In this document: positions 9,399 to 18,368 of the stretch, in pieces
Position numbering within the stretch: the stretch's first letter is position 1
Layout: every line of letters starts with the position of its first letter
Assembly: GCF_021728395.1 (NCBI RefSeq)
Contig: NZ_JAKKCM010000007.1
Coordinates: 17,339 to 81,338, forward strand
Direction of reading: 5' to 3'
From: Vibrio sp. J1-1
Lineage (GTDB): Bacteria > Pseudomonadota > Gammaproteobacteria > Enterobacterales > Vibrionaceae
Length of the DNA stretch: 64,000 nt
The notes under the pieces: model-generated
Told to the model about the DNA's origin: nothing
The model's database searches: none
Seen by the model: only the letters and a program-made list of their open reading frames with translations
Position numbers and translations under genes: made by a program

Positions 9399-10193
9399 TC
9401 ACTTTAAGTGAGATTGAATTATTTGCTTTATGTGCATCGCAAACTGTTTAGGTTGCTCTTGATGGACGTTGTGCCCCGCTCCCTCAATTTGTCGATACGT
9501 CAACCCGCTACTTGCTGCCAGTTGACAGAATTTTTTGTCTTTCGCACCACAAAGGTAATAAACCGGTACTGGTTGCGCTTGTAATGCTGGTAACAGATAC
9601 GACTGTGTCGCCAGCGATGTCGCACGTAACATCTTCGCGACAGCAACGCCAAGATTAGCACTACGCTTTGCAATCAATGTTTGTCTTTGCTCATGGTTTA
9701 GTGAAGAAAACACCGCCTGCTGATACCAATCGCTCAAAACGTGTTCAACAGGCTCGGTTTCAAAGCGCAACGCCCAGCGATGGTCGTTTTCAAACCTCGA
9801 TCGTTTCTCTGACTCTATTTGCAGCCCGAAGTTTCCCCCCTCAATAAACGCGGCGCAAATATTGAGATCTGGAAAGCAGTTCTTCGCTAATCCATGCATG
9901 GTAATTCGCCCACCCATGGAGTAGCCAATCAAAATAAGTGGTTGATGCGACGGAAATAATAAAGATAGTGTGGAATGAAGAGATTTGCAGCAATCATCTA
10001 AATTGGAGCAGCAAGTAGCCTGGCTAGTCCCATGGCCGGGTAGGTCTATTGTCACCCGATCAAACTCGGTCAACTCATCGATACAGGTTTGCCAATCCTC
10101 CCCACTTCCTAACAAGCCATGTAAAAACACCAAAGTAGGGAGTATGCCGCTTTGGTGTTTTCCAGTTGCCTTATAGTGTTTAGAGCTTAGCAT
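9399..10193 (-). CDS. menH: SHCHC synthase (alpha/beta hydrolase)
   Basis: 264 aa. It eliminates pyruvate from SEPHCHC to give SHCHC. It has the alpha/beta-hydrolase fold with oxyanion segment [14 protein letters not shown], nucleophile elbow [10 protein letters not shown] (Ser near 92), and a C-terminal catalytic His in [11 protein letters not shown], with the Asp likely in CGAKDKKF. The start overlaps the menD stop by 14 bases, so it is translationally coupled within the men operon. Confidence 0.92.
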   Translation of the reverse strand: MLSSKHYKATGKHQSGILPTLVFLHGLLGSGEDWQTCIDELTEFDRVTIDLPGHGTSQATCCSNLDDCCKSLHSTLSLLFPSHQPLILIGYSMGGRITMHGLAKNCFPDLNICAAFIEGGNFGLQIESEKRSRFENDHRWALRFETEPVEHVLSDWYQQAVFSSLNHEQRQTLIAKRSANLGVAVAKMLRATSLATQSYLLPALQAQPVPVYYLCGAKDKKFCQLAASSGLTYRQIEGAGHNVHQEQPKQFAMHIKQIIQSHLK

Positions 10194-11889
10194 GCAGATT
10201 TTTATTAAATATTTTAATAAGTTCCATCGCTTGGCTAGGTGGTGTTTGCACTTCTACCACCAGCGTACCTTGGCCATGCTCGAAGTGTTCTGAGACCAGT
10301 GCTTGATACTGCTCTAACGTTTTGGGCTGTTGGTAACTCAAGCCAAATTGTTTTGCTGCATGTTCAAACTGATAACCATGAGGCATTTGATAATAGGTCT
10401 GACGATGTTCTTGCGGCACAGGAAGAATATCAAAAATGGCACCACCATCATTATTGGTAATAACGATAACGGCAGGCTGTTTCGAGTGAGTAAATAGCGA
10501 TAATGAATTGAGATCATACAACGCGGATGTATCACCAATATAAACCAGTAATGGATTGTTACGACAGCGCTGTACGCCAGATGCCGTCGCCAGAATCCCA
10601 TCAATACCAGAAGCGCCACGATTGGAAAACACTTCACTATTACCCAAACGACCAAACATATCGACTAAACGGACAAACAGGCTATTGCCAAGAAAGACGT
10701 CTACGTTTTTCGCTCTTTGTTCGATATCAACCGCCACAGTAACTTCATTCAAGTCGACGGTCGATGCACTTAAAAATGAATTGCGAATGTGCTGGCTGAT
10801 TTGCTCAACGTCTGTTTTTAACTGGTTTGCCCATCCAGACTCAATTGAATTGATAGGAGAGACGCGTTCCACCCAGCTTTGTGGCGATTCAACCCAATGC
10901 AATTGAGGAAGGTGGCTCTGGTTGTTACGACTTAAACGCGGTGAGATATACCAATACTGAACATCCCCACCTCGGGTAACCTGAGTTTCAATCCATTTAT
11001 TCAATCGTTTCGAGATTATACGGCTGCCAAACTGAACAATCAGATCACACCGTTCCAACTGCTGCGCCAGATTCGGCAAGGTCAACCATAAATCGTAGTG
11101 CCCCCACTCTGAGCTGAGGCCACTTTGCGGATCGGCCAATACTGGCCAACCCACCTGTTGAGCAAATGAAAGTGCAGCTTCAGAATCTTCTAAAGGCAAG
11201 CTACCAATAATCACAACTCCCTTTTTATATTCCCAAGAAGGAATGTCGCTGACGGCTAGAGACACAAAACGCTGAGTGTAAGTGCAGCGACTCTCCCGCC
11301 AAGTAGTGACAGAACTGAGATAATGTTGATATTCGCTTTTAGAACCATTGGAGTAGAGAGGCTCAGGGAAAGCACAGTTAATATGCACTGCGCTCCCTTC
11401 CCGTTGCTGGGTAAACATCACTTCATCGATGGATGTTAGCAACCAGTTAAGCGGCGTAGTTTCAGTAGGACTTGGTAGATTCAAGCTCGCAGATACATGT
11501 TGAGAGAAAATCCCCAATTGATTGATGGCTTGATTCGCGCCACAACCGACTAGTTCAACCGGACGATCTGCGGTTAACAGCACCAGCTTTTCACCGGTTA
11601 ATTTAGCTTCCGCGATCGCTGGCAGCAAGTTCGCGACGGCGGTACCCGATGTCACAATAACTGCTACCGGACTTTGACTGGCTTTCGCTAAGCCCAACGC
11701 CATAAAGCCTAATCCACGCTCATCGAAATGGGTATGAATCGTAAAATTAGGATTATCGGCTGCTTCTAGGGTCAACGGCGTTGAACGAGAACCCGGCGCG
11801 ATGCAAACATGCTCAACGCCAAATCGATTCAGCTCTATCAGAAGTGTTTCAGACCAAATACGATTTAGTACGGCTTGATCATGACTCAT
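10180..11889 (-). CDS. menD: SEPHCHC synthase (thiamine diphosphate enzyme)
   Basis: 569 aa. It couples 2-oxoglutarate-derived succinic semialdehyde with isochorismate, using ThDP. The N-terminal region has CIAPGSRSTPLTL and VTSGTAVANLLPAIAEA, and the ThDP glutamate region precedes TADRPVEL. The C-terminal ThDP/Mg motif is GDTSALYDLNSL, followed by NNDGGAIFDILP. Its ATG overlaps the menF stop (ATGA). It is the second gene of the operon. Confidence 0.95.
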   Translation of the reverse strand: MSHDQAVLNRIWSETLLIELNRFGVEHVCIAPGSRSTPLTLEAADNPNFTIHTHFDERGLGFMALGLAKASQSPVAVIVTSGTAVANLLPAIAEAKLTGEKLVLLTADRPVELVGCGANQAINQLGIFSQHVSASLNLPSPTETTPLNWLLTSIDEVMFTQQREGSAVHINCAFPEPLYSNGSKSEYQHYLSSVTTWRESRCTYTQRFVSLAVSDIPSWEYKKGVVIIGSLPLEDSEAALSFAQQVGWPVLADPQSGLSSEWGHYDLWLTLPNLAQQLERCDLIVQFGSRIISKRLNKWIETQVTRGGDVQYWYISPRLSRNNQSHLPQLHWVESPQSWVERVSPINSIESGWANQLKTDVEQISQHIRNSFLSASTVDLNEVTVAVDIEQRAKNVDVFLGNSLFVRLVDMFGRLGNSEVFSNRGASGIDGILATASGVQRCRNNPLLVYIGDTSALYDLNSLSLFTHSKQPAVIVITNNDGGAIFDILPVPQEHRQTYYQMPHGYQFEHAAKQFGLSYQQPKTLEQYQALVSEHFEHGQGTLVVEVQTPPSQAMELIKIFNKNLHAKL

Positions 11890-13193
11890 GATGCCACTCC
11901 AAGCGGCGGGTGCTCAGAGATGAGCGTCAGCAACGTTGACATTTTCTTATCCAGTTCAGCCCATTCATTCTCAGCAACCGAGCCAGGTACAATCCCTGCC
12001 CCAGCAAACAGCTGAACTTGGTCTCCAAGCACCAACGCACTTCTTATCGCGACACAAAACTCTGCTCGTTCGTGACTAATGTATCCCATAGAACCTGCGT
12101 ACCATCCTCGAGCAAACGGCTCATTTTCAAGGATAAACTGCATAGACTCTTGACGAGGTAAACCAGCGACGGCCGCCGTAGGTTGTAATGCAGAAAGCAA
12201 CTGCACACCATTGATACCGGCCTTTAGATTTGCATGAATATTGCGTTTGAGATGCTGCACTTTTCTAAGTCGCACCAATCGGGGCTCCGTTTCCACCTCA
12301 ACTGAGTCGGAATGAGGGGATAAACGCTCAACAATATCATCCACAACATACTGATTCTCTTTGAGGTTTTTTAGGTCTTGTGATAACCAATTAGCCAGTT
12401 CCATATCATGGGTAGCATTATCCCCACGACCAATGGTACCAGCTAAAGCTTCAGTATTAAGTTCATGACCAATCCGAGCATAGAGACGCTCTGGGGTAGA
12501 GCCCATAAAGCTGTGCTTACGATCCAAACTGAACAGAAAATGGAAGCTATGATGATTTTGGCTAGCGCTCGCTTTAAGCAATTGTGCTGCACTCAACTCG
12601 CTATCGAGATGAAGCGTGGAACGACGAGCCAGAACGACCTTTTTGAACTCATCATTTTCAATACCATTCAACACTTTGTCGACCAAGCCTCCCCACTCTG
12701 GCTGAGTCGGAGTATGCTCAATTAACCGAATATGGGTGGAGATTGGTGTTAAGGCTGCGACATCACAAGCCAGTTTGTGTAATCCCGCCAAGGTACGTGA
12801 TTTATCTTCAGCAATATTAACTGCCAAAGACCATTGTTCATCAAACCGAATCAGTTCAATTTGGGGCAGGAAGAAAAAGGATGACATGCAGCGACGATTC
12901 TTCTCATGCTGACCGTCAAAAGAGCGACCGCCCCAAACCCGCTGCCCCTCTCCCAGAATCGTATAGGCTGAGCCTGGGTCGACAAAAGAATGCAATTGTC
13001 CTAAAGCGACAACTTCTTCACGAGTATCACGGGATTGCCAATAAAACTTAGGAAAAAGTGGTTGCGCATCAAGCCAATCAATCAATGAAAAGTGTGGTTT
13101 CTCGCCAAGAGGCTCAACCAAACGCATTGGATTGCTTTGTATTTTCTGAACTCGCTTGATAATTCTTTGTACGGCTTGATGGAACTGTGACAA
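11886..13193 (-). CDS. menF: Isochorismate synthase
   Basis: 435 aa, chorismate-utilising family. It commits chorismate to menaquinone as the first operon gene. Seen are the KVVLARRST lysine region, GSTPERLYAR, NTEALAGTIGRG, HLKRNIHANL, HPTAAVAGLP-like QPTAAVAGLPRQ, FARGWYAGSMGYIS and the final FAGAGIVPGSVAENEWAELDKK. The start is TTG, chosen because GAGG lies about 8 bases upstream. The gene diverges from alaA across a 217-base AT-rich promoter region. Confidence 0.94.
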   Translation of the reverse strand: MSQFHQAVQRIIKRVQKIQSNPMRLVEPLGEKPHFSLIDWLDAQPLFPKFYWQSRDTREEVVALGQLHSFVDPGSAYTILGEGQRVWGGRSFDGQHEKNRRCMSSFFFLPQIELIRFDEQWSLAVNIAEDKSRTLAGLHKLACDVAALTPISTHIRLIEHTPTQPEWGGLVDKVLNGIENDEFKKVVLARRSTLHLDSELSAAQLLKASASQNHHSFHFLFSLDRKHSFMGSTPERLYARIGHELNTEALAGTIGRGDNATHDMELANWLSQDLKNLKENQYVVDDIVERLSPHSDSVEVETEPRLVRLRKVQHLKRNIHANLKAGINGVQLLSALQPTAAVAGLPRQESMQFILENEPFARGWYAGSMGYISHERAEFCVAIRSALVLGDQVQLFAGAGIVPGSVAENEWAELDKKMSTLLTLISEHPPLGVAS

Positions 13194-13410
13194 ATCAACC
13201 TCGTAGTCTGTGAGGATAAAGGGTAACTTATGGCTACTCTAAGTTTAGACCCAAAGCAAATCAAGGCTGTATGCGATCTTTTGCAATCTCGCAGAACAGC
13301 AAGTGTGAAAAACGCACCTGCAAACAGATAATTTTACAGATATATATTCTATTAAATTACAAATTATTGTATTTTAATAAAGAAATTAACGAATTTTTAG
13401 GAATTAGACA

Positions 13411-14625
13411 ATGCAAAATATCGGGATGTCGTCAAAACTCGATAATGTCTGCTACGACATTAGGGGTCCTGTACTCAAACATGCTAAACGCATGGAAGAA
13501 GAAGGGCATAAAATCCTAAAGCTAAACATTGGTAACCCTGCCCCATTTGGTTTTGACGCCCCTGATGAGATTTTAGTCGATGTAATCCGAAATCTGCCAA
13601 CTTCTCAAGGCTACTGCGATTCCAAAGGCATCTACTCAGCACGAAAAGCGGTCGTTCAGCATTATCAGCGTAAAGGCATTCGCTCTCTAGACGTAGAGGA
13701 TGTCTATGTAGGCAACGGCGTGTCAGAGTTGATCATGATGTCGATGCAGGCACTGTTAAATAATGGTGACGAGCTGCTTATTCCTGCACCGGATTACCCA
13801 TTGTGGACTGCTTCTGTGGCACTATCGGGTGGTAAACCGGTTCACTATATTTGTGATGAGGAATCAGACTGGTACCCAGATTTAGAAGATATCAAGAGTA
13901 AAATCACACCGAAGACTCGCGGCATCGTTTTAATCAACCCGAACAACCCTACGGGTGCAGTTTACAGCCGTGATTTCTTACTTGAATTCATTGAAATTGC
14001 GCGTCAGCACAATCTGATTATTTTTGCAGACGAAATCTACGATAAAGTACTTTACGACGGAGCGACACACACCTCGGTCGCAACACTGACTGAAGACGTA
14101 CTTGTGATGACGTTCAACGGCCTGTCAAAAGCATACCGTGTCTGTGGTTTCCGTGGTGGCTGGATGTTCCTTACTGGGCCTAAGCACCTCGCGCCAGGCT
14201 ATATAAAAGGCCTAGAGCTGCTCTCGTCAATGCGTTTATGTGCAAACGTGCCAATGCAGCACGCTATCCAGACCGCACTGGGTGGATACCAGAGTATCAA
14301 TGAACTGATTTTGCCTGGTGGTCGCCTGCTCGAGCAGCGTAATCGCGCTTACGAGCTGATCACGCAAATTCCAGGGGTATCATGCGTTAAGCCGAAAGGC
14401 GCTATGTATCTGTTCCCAAAAATTGATACCAAGATGTACAACATCAAAAACGATCAGCAAATGGTGCTGGACTTCCTGAAACAAGAAAAAGTGCTTTTGG
14501 TTCAGGGCACCGGCTTTAACTGGCCGAAACCGGATCACTTCCGCATCGTGACACTCCCTCATGTCGAAGATCTTGAAACGGCAATCGGACGATTCGAACG
14601 TTTCTTAACGACCTATAGCCAGTAA
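13411..14625 (+). CDS. alaA: Glutamate-pyruvate (alanine) aminotransferase
   Basis: 404 aa, PLP fold type I. It makes alanine from pyruvate and glutamate. The start MQNIGMSSKLDNVCYDIRGP follows an AGGA ribosome site by 8-9 bases. Family signatures: LKLNIGNPAPFGFDAPDEIL, NPNNPTGAVYS, FADEIYDKVLYDG, and the PLP lysine in NGLSKAYRVCGFRGGW. Length equals E. coli AlaA. It is single-gene, with its own terminator. Confidence 0.95.
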   Translation: MQNIGMSSKLDNVCYDIRGPVLKHAKRMEEEGHKILKLNIGNPAPFGFDAPDEILVDVIRNLPTSQGYCDSKGIYSARKAVVQHYQRKGIRSLDVEDVYVGNGVSELIMMSMQALLNNGDELLIPAPDYPLWTASVALSGGKPVHYICDEESDWYPDLEDIKSKITPKTRGIVLINPNNPTGAVYSRDFLLEFIEIARQHNLIIFADEIYDKVLYDGATHTSVATLTEDVLVMTFNGLSKAYRVCGFRGGWMFLTGPKHLAPGYIKGLELLSSMRLCANVPMQHAIQTALGGYQSINELILPGGRLLEQRNRAYELITQIPGVSCVKPKGAMYLFPKIDTKMYNIKNDQQMVLDFLKQEKVLLVQGTGFNWPKPDHFRIVTLPHVEDLETAIGRFERFLTTYSQ

Positions 14626-14666
14626 TGAATCACTGGTAGTAATTAGTGCTGATCTCTCATATGCTT

Positions 14667-14695
14667 AGAGGAACTCCTAGTGAGTTCCTTTTTTT
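14667..14695 (+). terminator. Terminator of alaA
   Basis: AGGAACT / AGTTCCT stem around a CCTAGTG loop followed by TTTTTTT, 40 bases after the alaA stop and just before yfbR. Confidence 0.88.
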
Positions 14696-14716
14696 ACACC
14701 AGAAACGGAGAAAGCT

Positions 14717-15301
14717 ATGAAAGAGAGCCATTTTTTCGCCCACTTGGCAAGAATGAAGCTGATCCAACGCTGGCCTTTGATGCGCTCTGTATCACCAGAA
14801 AACGTTTCGGAACATAGCTTGCAGGTCGCTTTTGTTGCCCACGCCCTCGCGTTAATCAAAAACAAGAAGTTCGGCGGTGCCCTGAACCCTGAACGCATTG
14901 CCCTTCTCGCGATGTATCACGATTCAAGTGAAGTTCTTACTGGTGATTTACCGACACCCGTTAAGTATTACAATCCAGAAATCGCGAAAGAGTATAAAAA
15001 AATTGAAGCCGCTGCAGAGCAAAAGCTTCTCTCTATGCTTCCTGAAGAATTTCATGAAGACTTCGCCCCGTTCCTTCTTTCTCACTCCGCACACGAAGAA
15101 GACGCAAAAATCGTCAAACAAGCGGATTCCATTTGCGCCTATCTTAAATGCTTAGAGGAATTGAGTGCAGGTAACCACGAGTTTGCTTTAGCGAAAAAAC
15201 GACTTGAAGTGACACTTCAAGAGCGTCACACACCAGAAATGGATTACTTTCTGACTACCTTTGCACCAAGCTTTGAGTTGTCACTGGATGAAATCAGTTA
15301 A
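14717..15301 (+). CDS. yfbR: 5'-deoxynucleotidase
   Basis: 194 aa, HD-domain phosphohydrolase that dephosphorylates 5'-dNMPs. Metal ligands: the His in [15 protein letters not shown], the HD pair in [24 protein letters not shown] (about 64-87) and a later Asp in [16 protein letters not shown]. Length equals that of YfbR. The adjacent dNTPase gene, 17 bases downstream, implies a dNTP-pool housekeeping pair. Confidence 0.94.
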   Translation: MKESHFFAHLARMKLIQRWPLMRSVSPENVSEHSLQVAFVAHALALIKNKKFGGALNPERIALLAMYHDSSEVLTGDLPTPVKYYNPEIAKEYKKIEAAAEQKLLSMLPEEFHEDFAPFLLSHSAHEEDAKIVKQADSICAYLKCLEELSAGNHEFALAKKRLEVTLQERHTPEMDYFLTTFAPSFELSLDEIS

Positions 15302-15318
15302 GGTCTTAGGAGATATTC

Positions 15319-16641
15319 GTGTCATTTGAATTGCACTCACAATGGCAGCAGCGCCATGACGATGAACATAAGATCCGTCGTGATGACCACAGAAGCCCGT
15401 ATCAACGTGACAGAGCCCGAATTCTACACTCTGCCGCATTCCGTCGCCTACAGGCCAAAACACAGGTGCACGGCAACAGCCTAGAAGACTTTCACCGCAC
15501 CCGACTAACCCACTCACTTGAAGCGGCTCAGCTGGGAACGGGAATCGTAGCGCAGCTCAAAAAGAAACAAGCAGAATTCCGTGATCTATTACCATCAGAC
15601 AGCCTGATAGATTCGCTCTGTCTGGCGCATGACATCGGTCATCCACCTTACGGACATGGTGGTGAAATCGCACTGAATTACATGATGCGGGAACACGGTG
15701 GCTTTGAGGGGAATGCACAAACCTTTCGTATCGTGACCAAGCTAGAGCCATATACAGAACACTTTGGCATGAATTTGTCACGACGAGCTCTGCTTGGCTT
15801 AATAAAGTACCCCGCTCTAATTAGCCAAACTCGCTCAACCGTTTTACCACAGCCAGCCGAGCATCAGCGAAAACTTAAAGCACACGAATGGTACCCTGCT
15901 AAAGGAATATACGACTGTGATAAAGCATTGTTCGACTGGGTTCTTGAGCCTCTCACAGAGAATGACAAAGCTCAGCTTAGCCAAATGCGCTATGAGCCAG
16001 AATCCGATTTGGAACACAGAAAAACGCGCTTTAAATCGCTTGATTGCTCCATTATGGAGTTAGCGGATGATATCGCCTATGGCGTTCATGACTTAGAAGA
16101 CGCGATTGTTCTCGGCATGGTAACGCGCCATCAGTGGCAGGAAGGCGCTGCGAGCCAGCTAGCCGATTGTGGTGACCCGTGGTTTGAGGCCCATATCGAC
16201 TCCATTGGCCAAATGCTGTTTAGTGGTAAACACCACGAACGGAAAGACGCGATTGGCGGTATGGTCAATGCTTTGCTGACCAGTATTTCAATTAAGCCCG
16301 TGGATGTCGCCTTCGCTAGTCCGCTGCTAGCTTGGAATGCCTGTTTAGAGCCACAAACAGCAAAAGCACTGGATGTTTTGAAGCAATTCGTTAGTCAGTA
16401 CGTCATTCAGGTTCCACAAGTACAAATTGTGGAGTACAAAGGCCAACAAATCATCATGGATATCTTTGAAGCACTGACGGCCGCGCCTGAACGTTTACTT
16501 CCGATACACACCAAAGAGCTTTGGTGTCAAGCTGGCACTGAAAGCGACAAAATGAGAGTCATCGCAGACTACATCTCTGCCATGACCGACAGCCATGCGC
16601 AGAAACTGCATCGACAATTATTCTCGTCGATCGTCCTTTAG
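15319..16641 (+). CDS. dNTP triphosphohydrolase, Dgt-like type 2
   Basis: 440 aa HD-domain enzyme that cleaves dNTPs to nucleoside and triphosphate. The metal site is in THSLEAAQLGTGI and SLCLAHDIGHPPYGHGGE (about 97-114), with a further Asp in MELADDIAYGVHDLEDA. The early RRDDHRSPYQRDRARILHSAAFRRLQ is typical of the family. The length suits the type 2 subgroup rather than the ~505-aa Dgt. It follows yfbR in an apparent operon and its end overlaps that of the convergent tapT by four bases. Confidence 0.92.
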   Translation: MSFELHSQWQQRHDDEHKIRRDDHRSPYQRDRARILHSAAFRRLQAKTQVHGNSLEDFHRTRLTHSLEAAQLGTGIVAQLKKKQAEFRDLLPSDSLIDSLCLAHDIGHPPYGHGGEIALNYMMREHGGFEGNAQTFRIVTKLEPYTEHFGMNLSRRALLGLIKYPALISQTRSTVLPQPAEHQRKLKAHEWYPAKGIYDCDKALFDWVLEPLTENDKAQLSQMRYEPESDLEHRKTRFKSLDCSIMELADDIAYGVHDLEDAIVLGMVTRHQWQEGAASQLADCGDPWFEAHIDSIGQMLFSGKHHERKDAIGGMVNALLTSISIKPVDVAFASPLLAWNACLEPQTAKALDVLKQFVSQYVIQVPQVQIVEYKGQQIIMDIFEALTAAPERLLPIHTKELWCQAGTESDKMRVIADYISAMTDSHAQKLHRQLFSSIVL

Positions 16642-17261
16642 TCGTTATTATCCTTCAGATAATTCTTTTCAAAAACGCCCGGAGGCATCTGGGCAATTTG
16701 AAACTCTATCATCTGTTCAAACACATTCAGCAGAGGCGTAAAGTTCTGCTTAGGTTCAAGTATTCTTAGTGCATAAAAGCCCGCTTCTACCGTCGATAAA
16801 CTGTTCTGAGAAGGTGCTTTTCGAATCGTATACCCTCCCTGAAGGTTTTCAGGCAACTTCACCGTTGGCAAATCATGTAGATTGGTTGAAAGCTGCCACA
16901 TTTTGTACGCTTTCTTCCAAGTTCCATCCAGTAAAATAAGGCGAATTTTCTTGTTGTTTATGCGCTTATCTTTAGCAAGTTCAGATAGGCATACGGATTG
17001 CTCTGATGGGTAGAGAATCAAGTGCTGATAATCGCAATCTGCGAGTAAGTTGTTTAACGTTTCATCCTGAGAAAAGTCTTCACCAATCAAACAAGTACAG
17101 TTTTCTAAGCTTATTTTTAGAATCCGTGCCGTACCAAGGGGACGATGCTCTTCACTACTATGTTGAAGAATGATAAGTTCGACTTCACTTTCTAGCGGTA
17201 CAATCCAAGAGCAAATACAAGCTTTGCGCGATTTTCCACACTGAGAACAATAACGAGACAT
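16638..17261 (-). CDS. tapT: DTW-domain tRNA acp3U aminocarboxypropyltransferase
   Basis: 207 aa. It uses SAM to add the 3-amino-3-carboxypropyl group to uridine (acp3U47) in tRNA. An N-terminal zinc-type cluster CSQCGKSRKACIC is followed by ILQHSSEEHRPLGTARIL and LYPSE. The signature DGTWKKAYKM (about 130-139) and YTIRKAPSQNSLSTVEA complete the DTW domain. It is divergent from the rhombosortase gene three bases away. Confidence 0.88.
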   Translation of the reverse strand: MSRYCSQCGKSRKACICSWIVPLESEVELIILQHSSEEHRPLGTARILKISLENCTCLIGEDFSQDETLNNLLADCDYQHLILYPSEQSVCLSELAKDKRINNKKIRLILLDGTWKKAYKMWQLSTNLHDLPTVKLPENLQGGYTIRKAPSQNSLSTVEAGFYALRILEPKQNFTPLLNVFEQMIEFQIAQMPPGVFEKNYLKDNND

Positions 17262-17264
17262 AGA

Positions 17265-17816
17265 GTGAACCTTTATACATTGCTGACAATCATCAGCGTT
17301 ATCTGCTTAGCACTACAATTTGAACCAATGACGAGCCTGAGTGAGTGGCACGCCTATAATATTCGACACGGTGAATGGTGGCGAATCGTAACAGGAAATT
17401 TAACTCACACCAACTTTGCTCATTTAGGCATGAACTTGGCAGGTCTATGGGTTATTAGCTTTATTTTCCGCCCAAGTACGAAAAACTTCCTGATTGTATT
17501 TCTACTTCTATGTACTTTCGTCGGTGCGTTGAACTTGCTGACCAGTATGTCTGTCTATGTAGGACTTTCTGGTGTACTACACGGTCTGTTTGGCTTTTGG
17601 GCGTTAAGAGAAGTATTCGAAGCAAGAAGAAGCAGTTTATTACTAGTAGGTGGTTTGATAGCTAAAGTGGTTTGGGAACAGCTTTACGGCCCATCAACAA
17701 GTACTGCAGCAATGATTGGTGCGCGCGTCGCAATTGATGCACATCTATTTGGGGCCATCGGGGGGCTGAGTATGGCACTGCTGGAAAAAGGCAGTCATCG
17801 CCGTTTGTTTGGGTAA
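17265..17816 (+). CDS. rrtA: Rhombosortase
   Basis: 183 aa rhomboid-family intramembrane serine protease with about six membrane segments. Catalytic GLSGVLHGLFGFW (GxSGxxH, about 102-114) and the later His in DAHLFGAIGG are present, along with the HLGMNLAGLW segment. The rhombosortase subgroup cleaves GlyGly-CTERM tails of secreted proteins in Vibrio and Shewanella. No GlyGly-CTERM substrate is seen in this window. Confidence 0.88.
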   Translation: MNLYTLLTIISVICLALQFEPMTSLSEWHAYNIRHGEWWRIVTGNLTHTNFAHLGMNLAGLWVISFIFRPSTKNFLIVFLLLCTFVGALNLLTSMSVYVGLSGVLHGLFGFWALREVFEARRSSLLLVGGLIAKVVWEQLYGPSTSTAAMIGARVAIDAHLFGAIGGLSMALLEKGSHRRLFG

Positions 17817-17855
17817 AACCCGAACCAAGAAAGAGCTTGGCTCGGGAAAACAGTA
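17812..17855 (-). terminator. Likely terminator between rrtA and comEA-like gene
   Basis: CCCGA-CCAAG / CTTGG-TCGGG stem with a short loop. On the minus strand it is followed by TTTTACCC, which would serve the comEA-like gene; on the plus strand it may help end rrtA. Confidence 0.5.
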
Positions 17856-17897
17856 ACCGGATACTAAACTCAATACTACGGTCAGAAAGTGCCGAGG

Positions 17898-18191
17898 CTA
17901 GAGGAGGATGCGACCTTGGTTTTTCTGCAAAGTAGCATCTCCGATTCCCTTAACATTCCCTAAGTCACTAACTGTTTTGAATGGGCCATGCTCTGTACGG
18001 TAATCCACAATATCTTGCGCTTTCTTTTCACCAATCCCTTTCAGCATTGTTGCAATCTCTTCTGCCGTCGCTGAATTTATGTTTACGGTAATTTCGATTC
18101 CTTCATATTTATCCGCTGTTGTATCTGCTGCCAACCCAAACGGTGCAAATACGCATAACAATAAAGCTAAAACCCATTTCATATTAAACAT
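17898..18191 (-). CDS. ComEA-like helix-hairpin-helix protein
   Basis: 97 aa. Residues 1-22 are a signal peptide ending ...FGLAA. The rest (about 33-97) is a double HhH module (VNINSATAEEIATMLKGIGEKKAQDIVDYR and FKTVSDLGNVKGIGDATLQKNQ). Such periplasmic HhH proteins bind DNA; in Vibrio the ComEA homologue drives DNA uptake during competence. It sits downstream of ppiD as ybaV does in E. coli. Confidence 0.9.
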   Translation of the reverse strand: MFNMKWVLALLLCVFAPFGLAADTTADKYEGIEITVNINSATAEEIATMLKGIGEKKAQDIVDYRTEHGPFKTVSDLGNVKGIGDATLQKNQGRILL

Positions 18192-18311
18192 ATGCTTTCC
18201 CTATTAGTTGTGATAACAATTTCAGCGATGGTTTCATGTTCTGCTGGTTAAAAACATCGGAACTAATTTAGGTTAAGCTCGCTATTCGTTGAAGTTGGTT
18301 GAACAGAAAAT

Positions 18312-18339
18312 AAAACGGGCCGCTTGTGCGACCCGTTTT
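18312..18339 (-). terminator. Terminator downstream of ppiD
   Basis: AAAACGGGt / gCCCGTTTT-type stem around a ~10-base loop followed by a T-rich run on the minus strand; 30 bases after the ppiD stop. Confidence 0.82.
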
Positions 18340-18368
18340 AGTTGACATGCAAATTACATTATTAATGC

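Noticed and set aside
9373-9402. Upstream GTG start of menB
   Set aside because: Adds ten unconserved residues, overlaps the menH stop, and lacks the GGGA site found at 9372.
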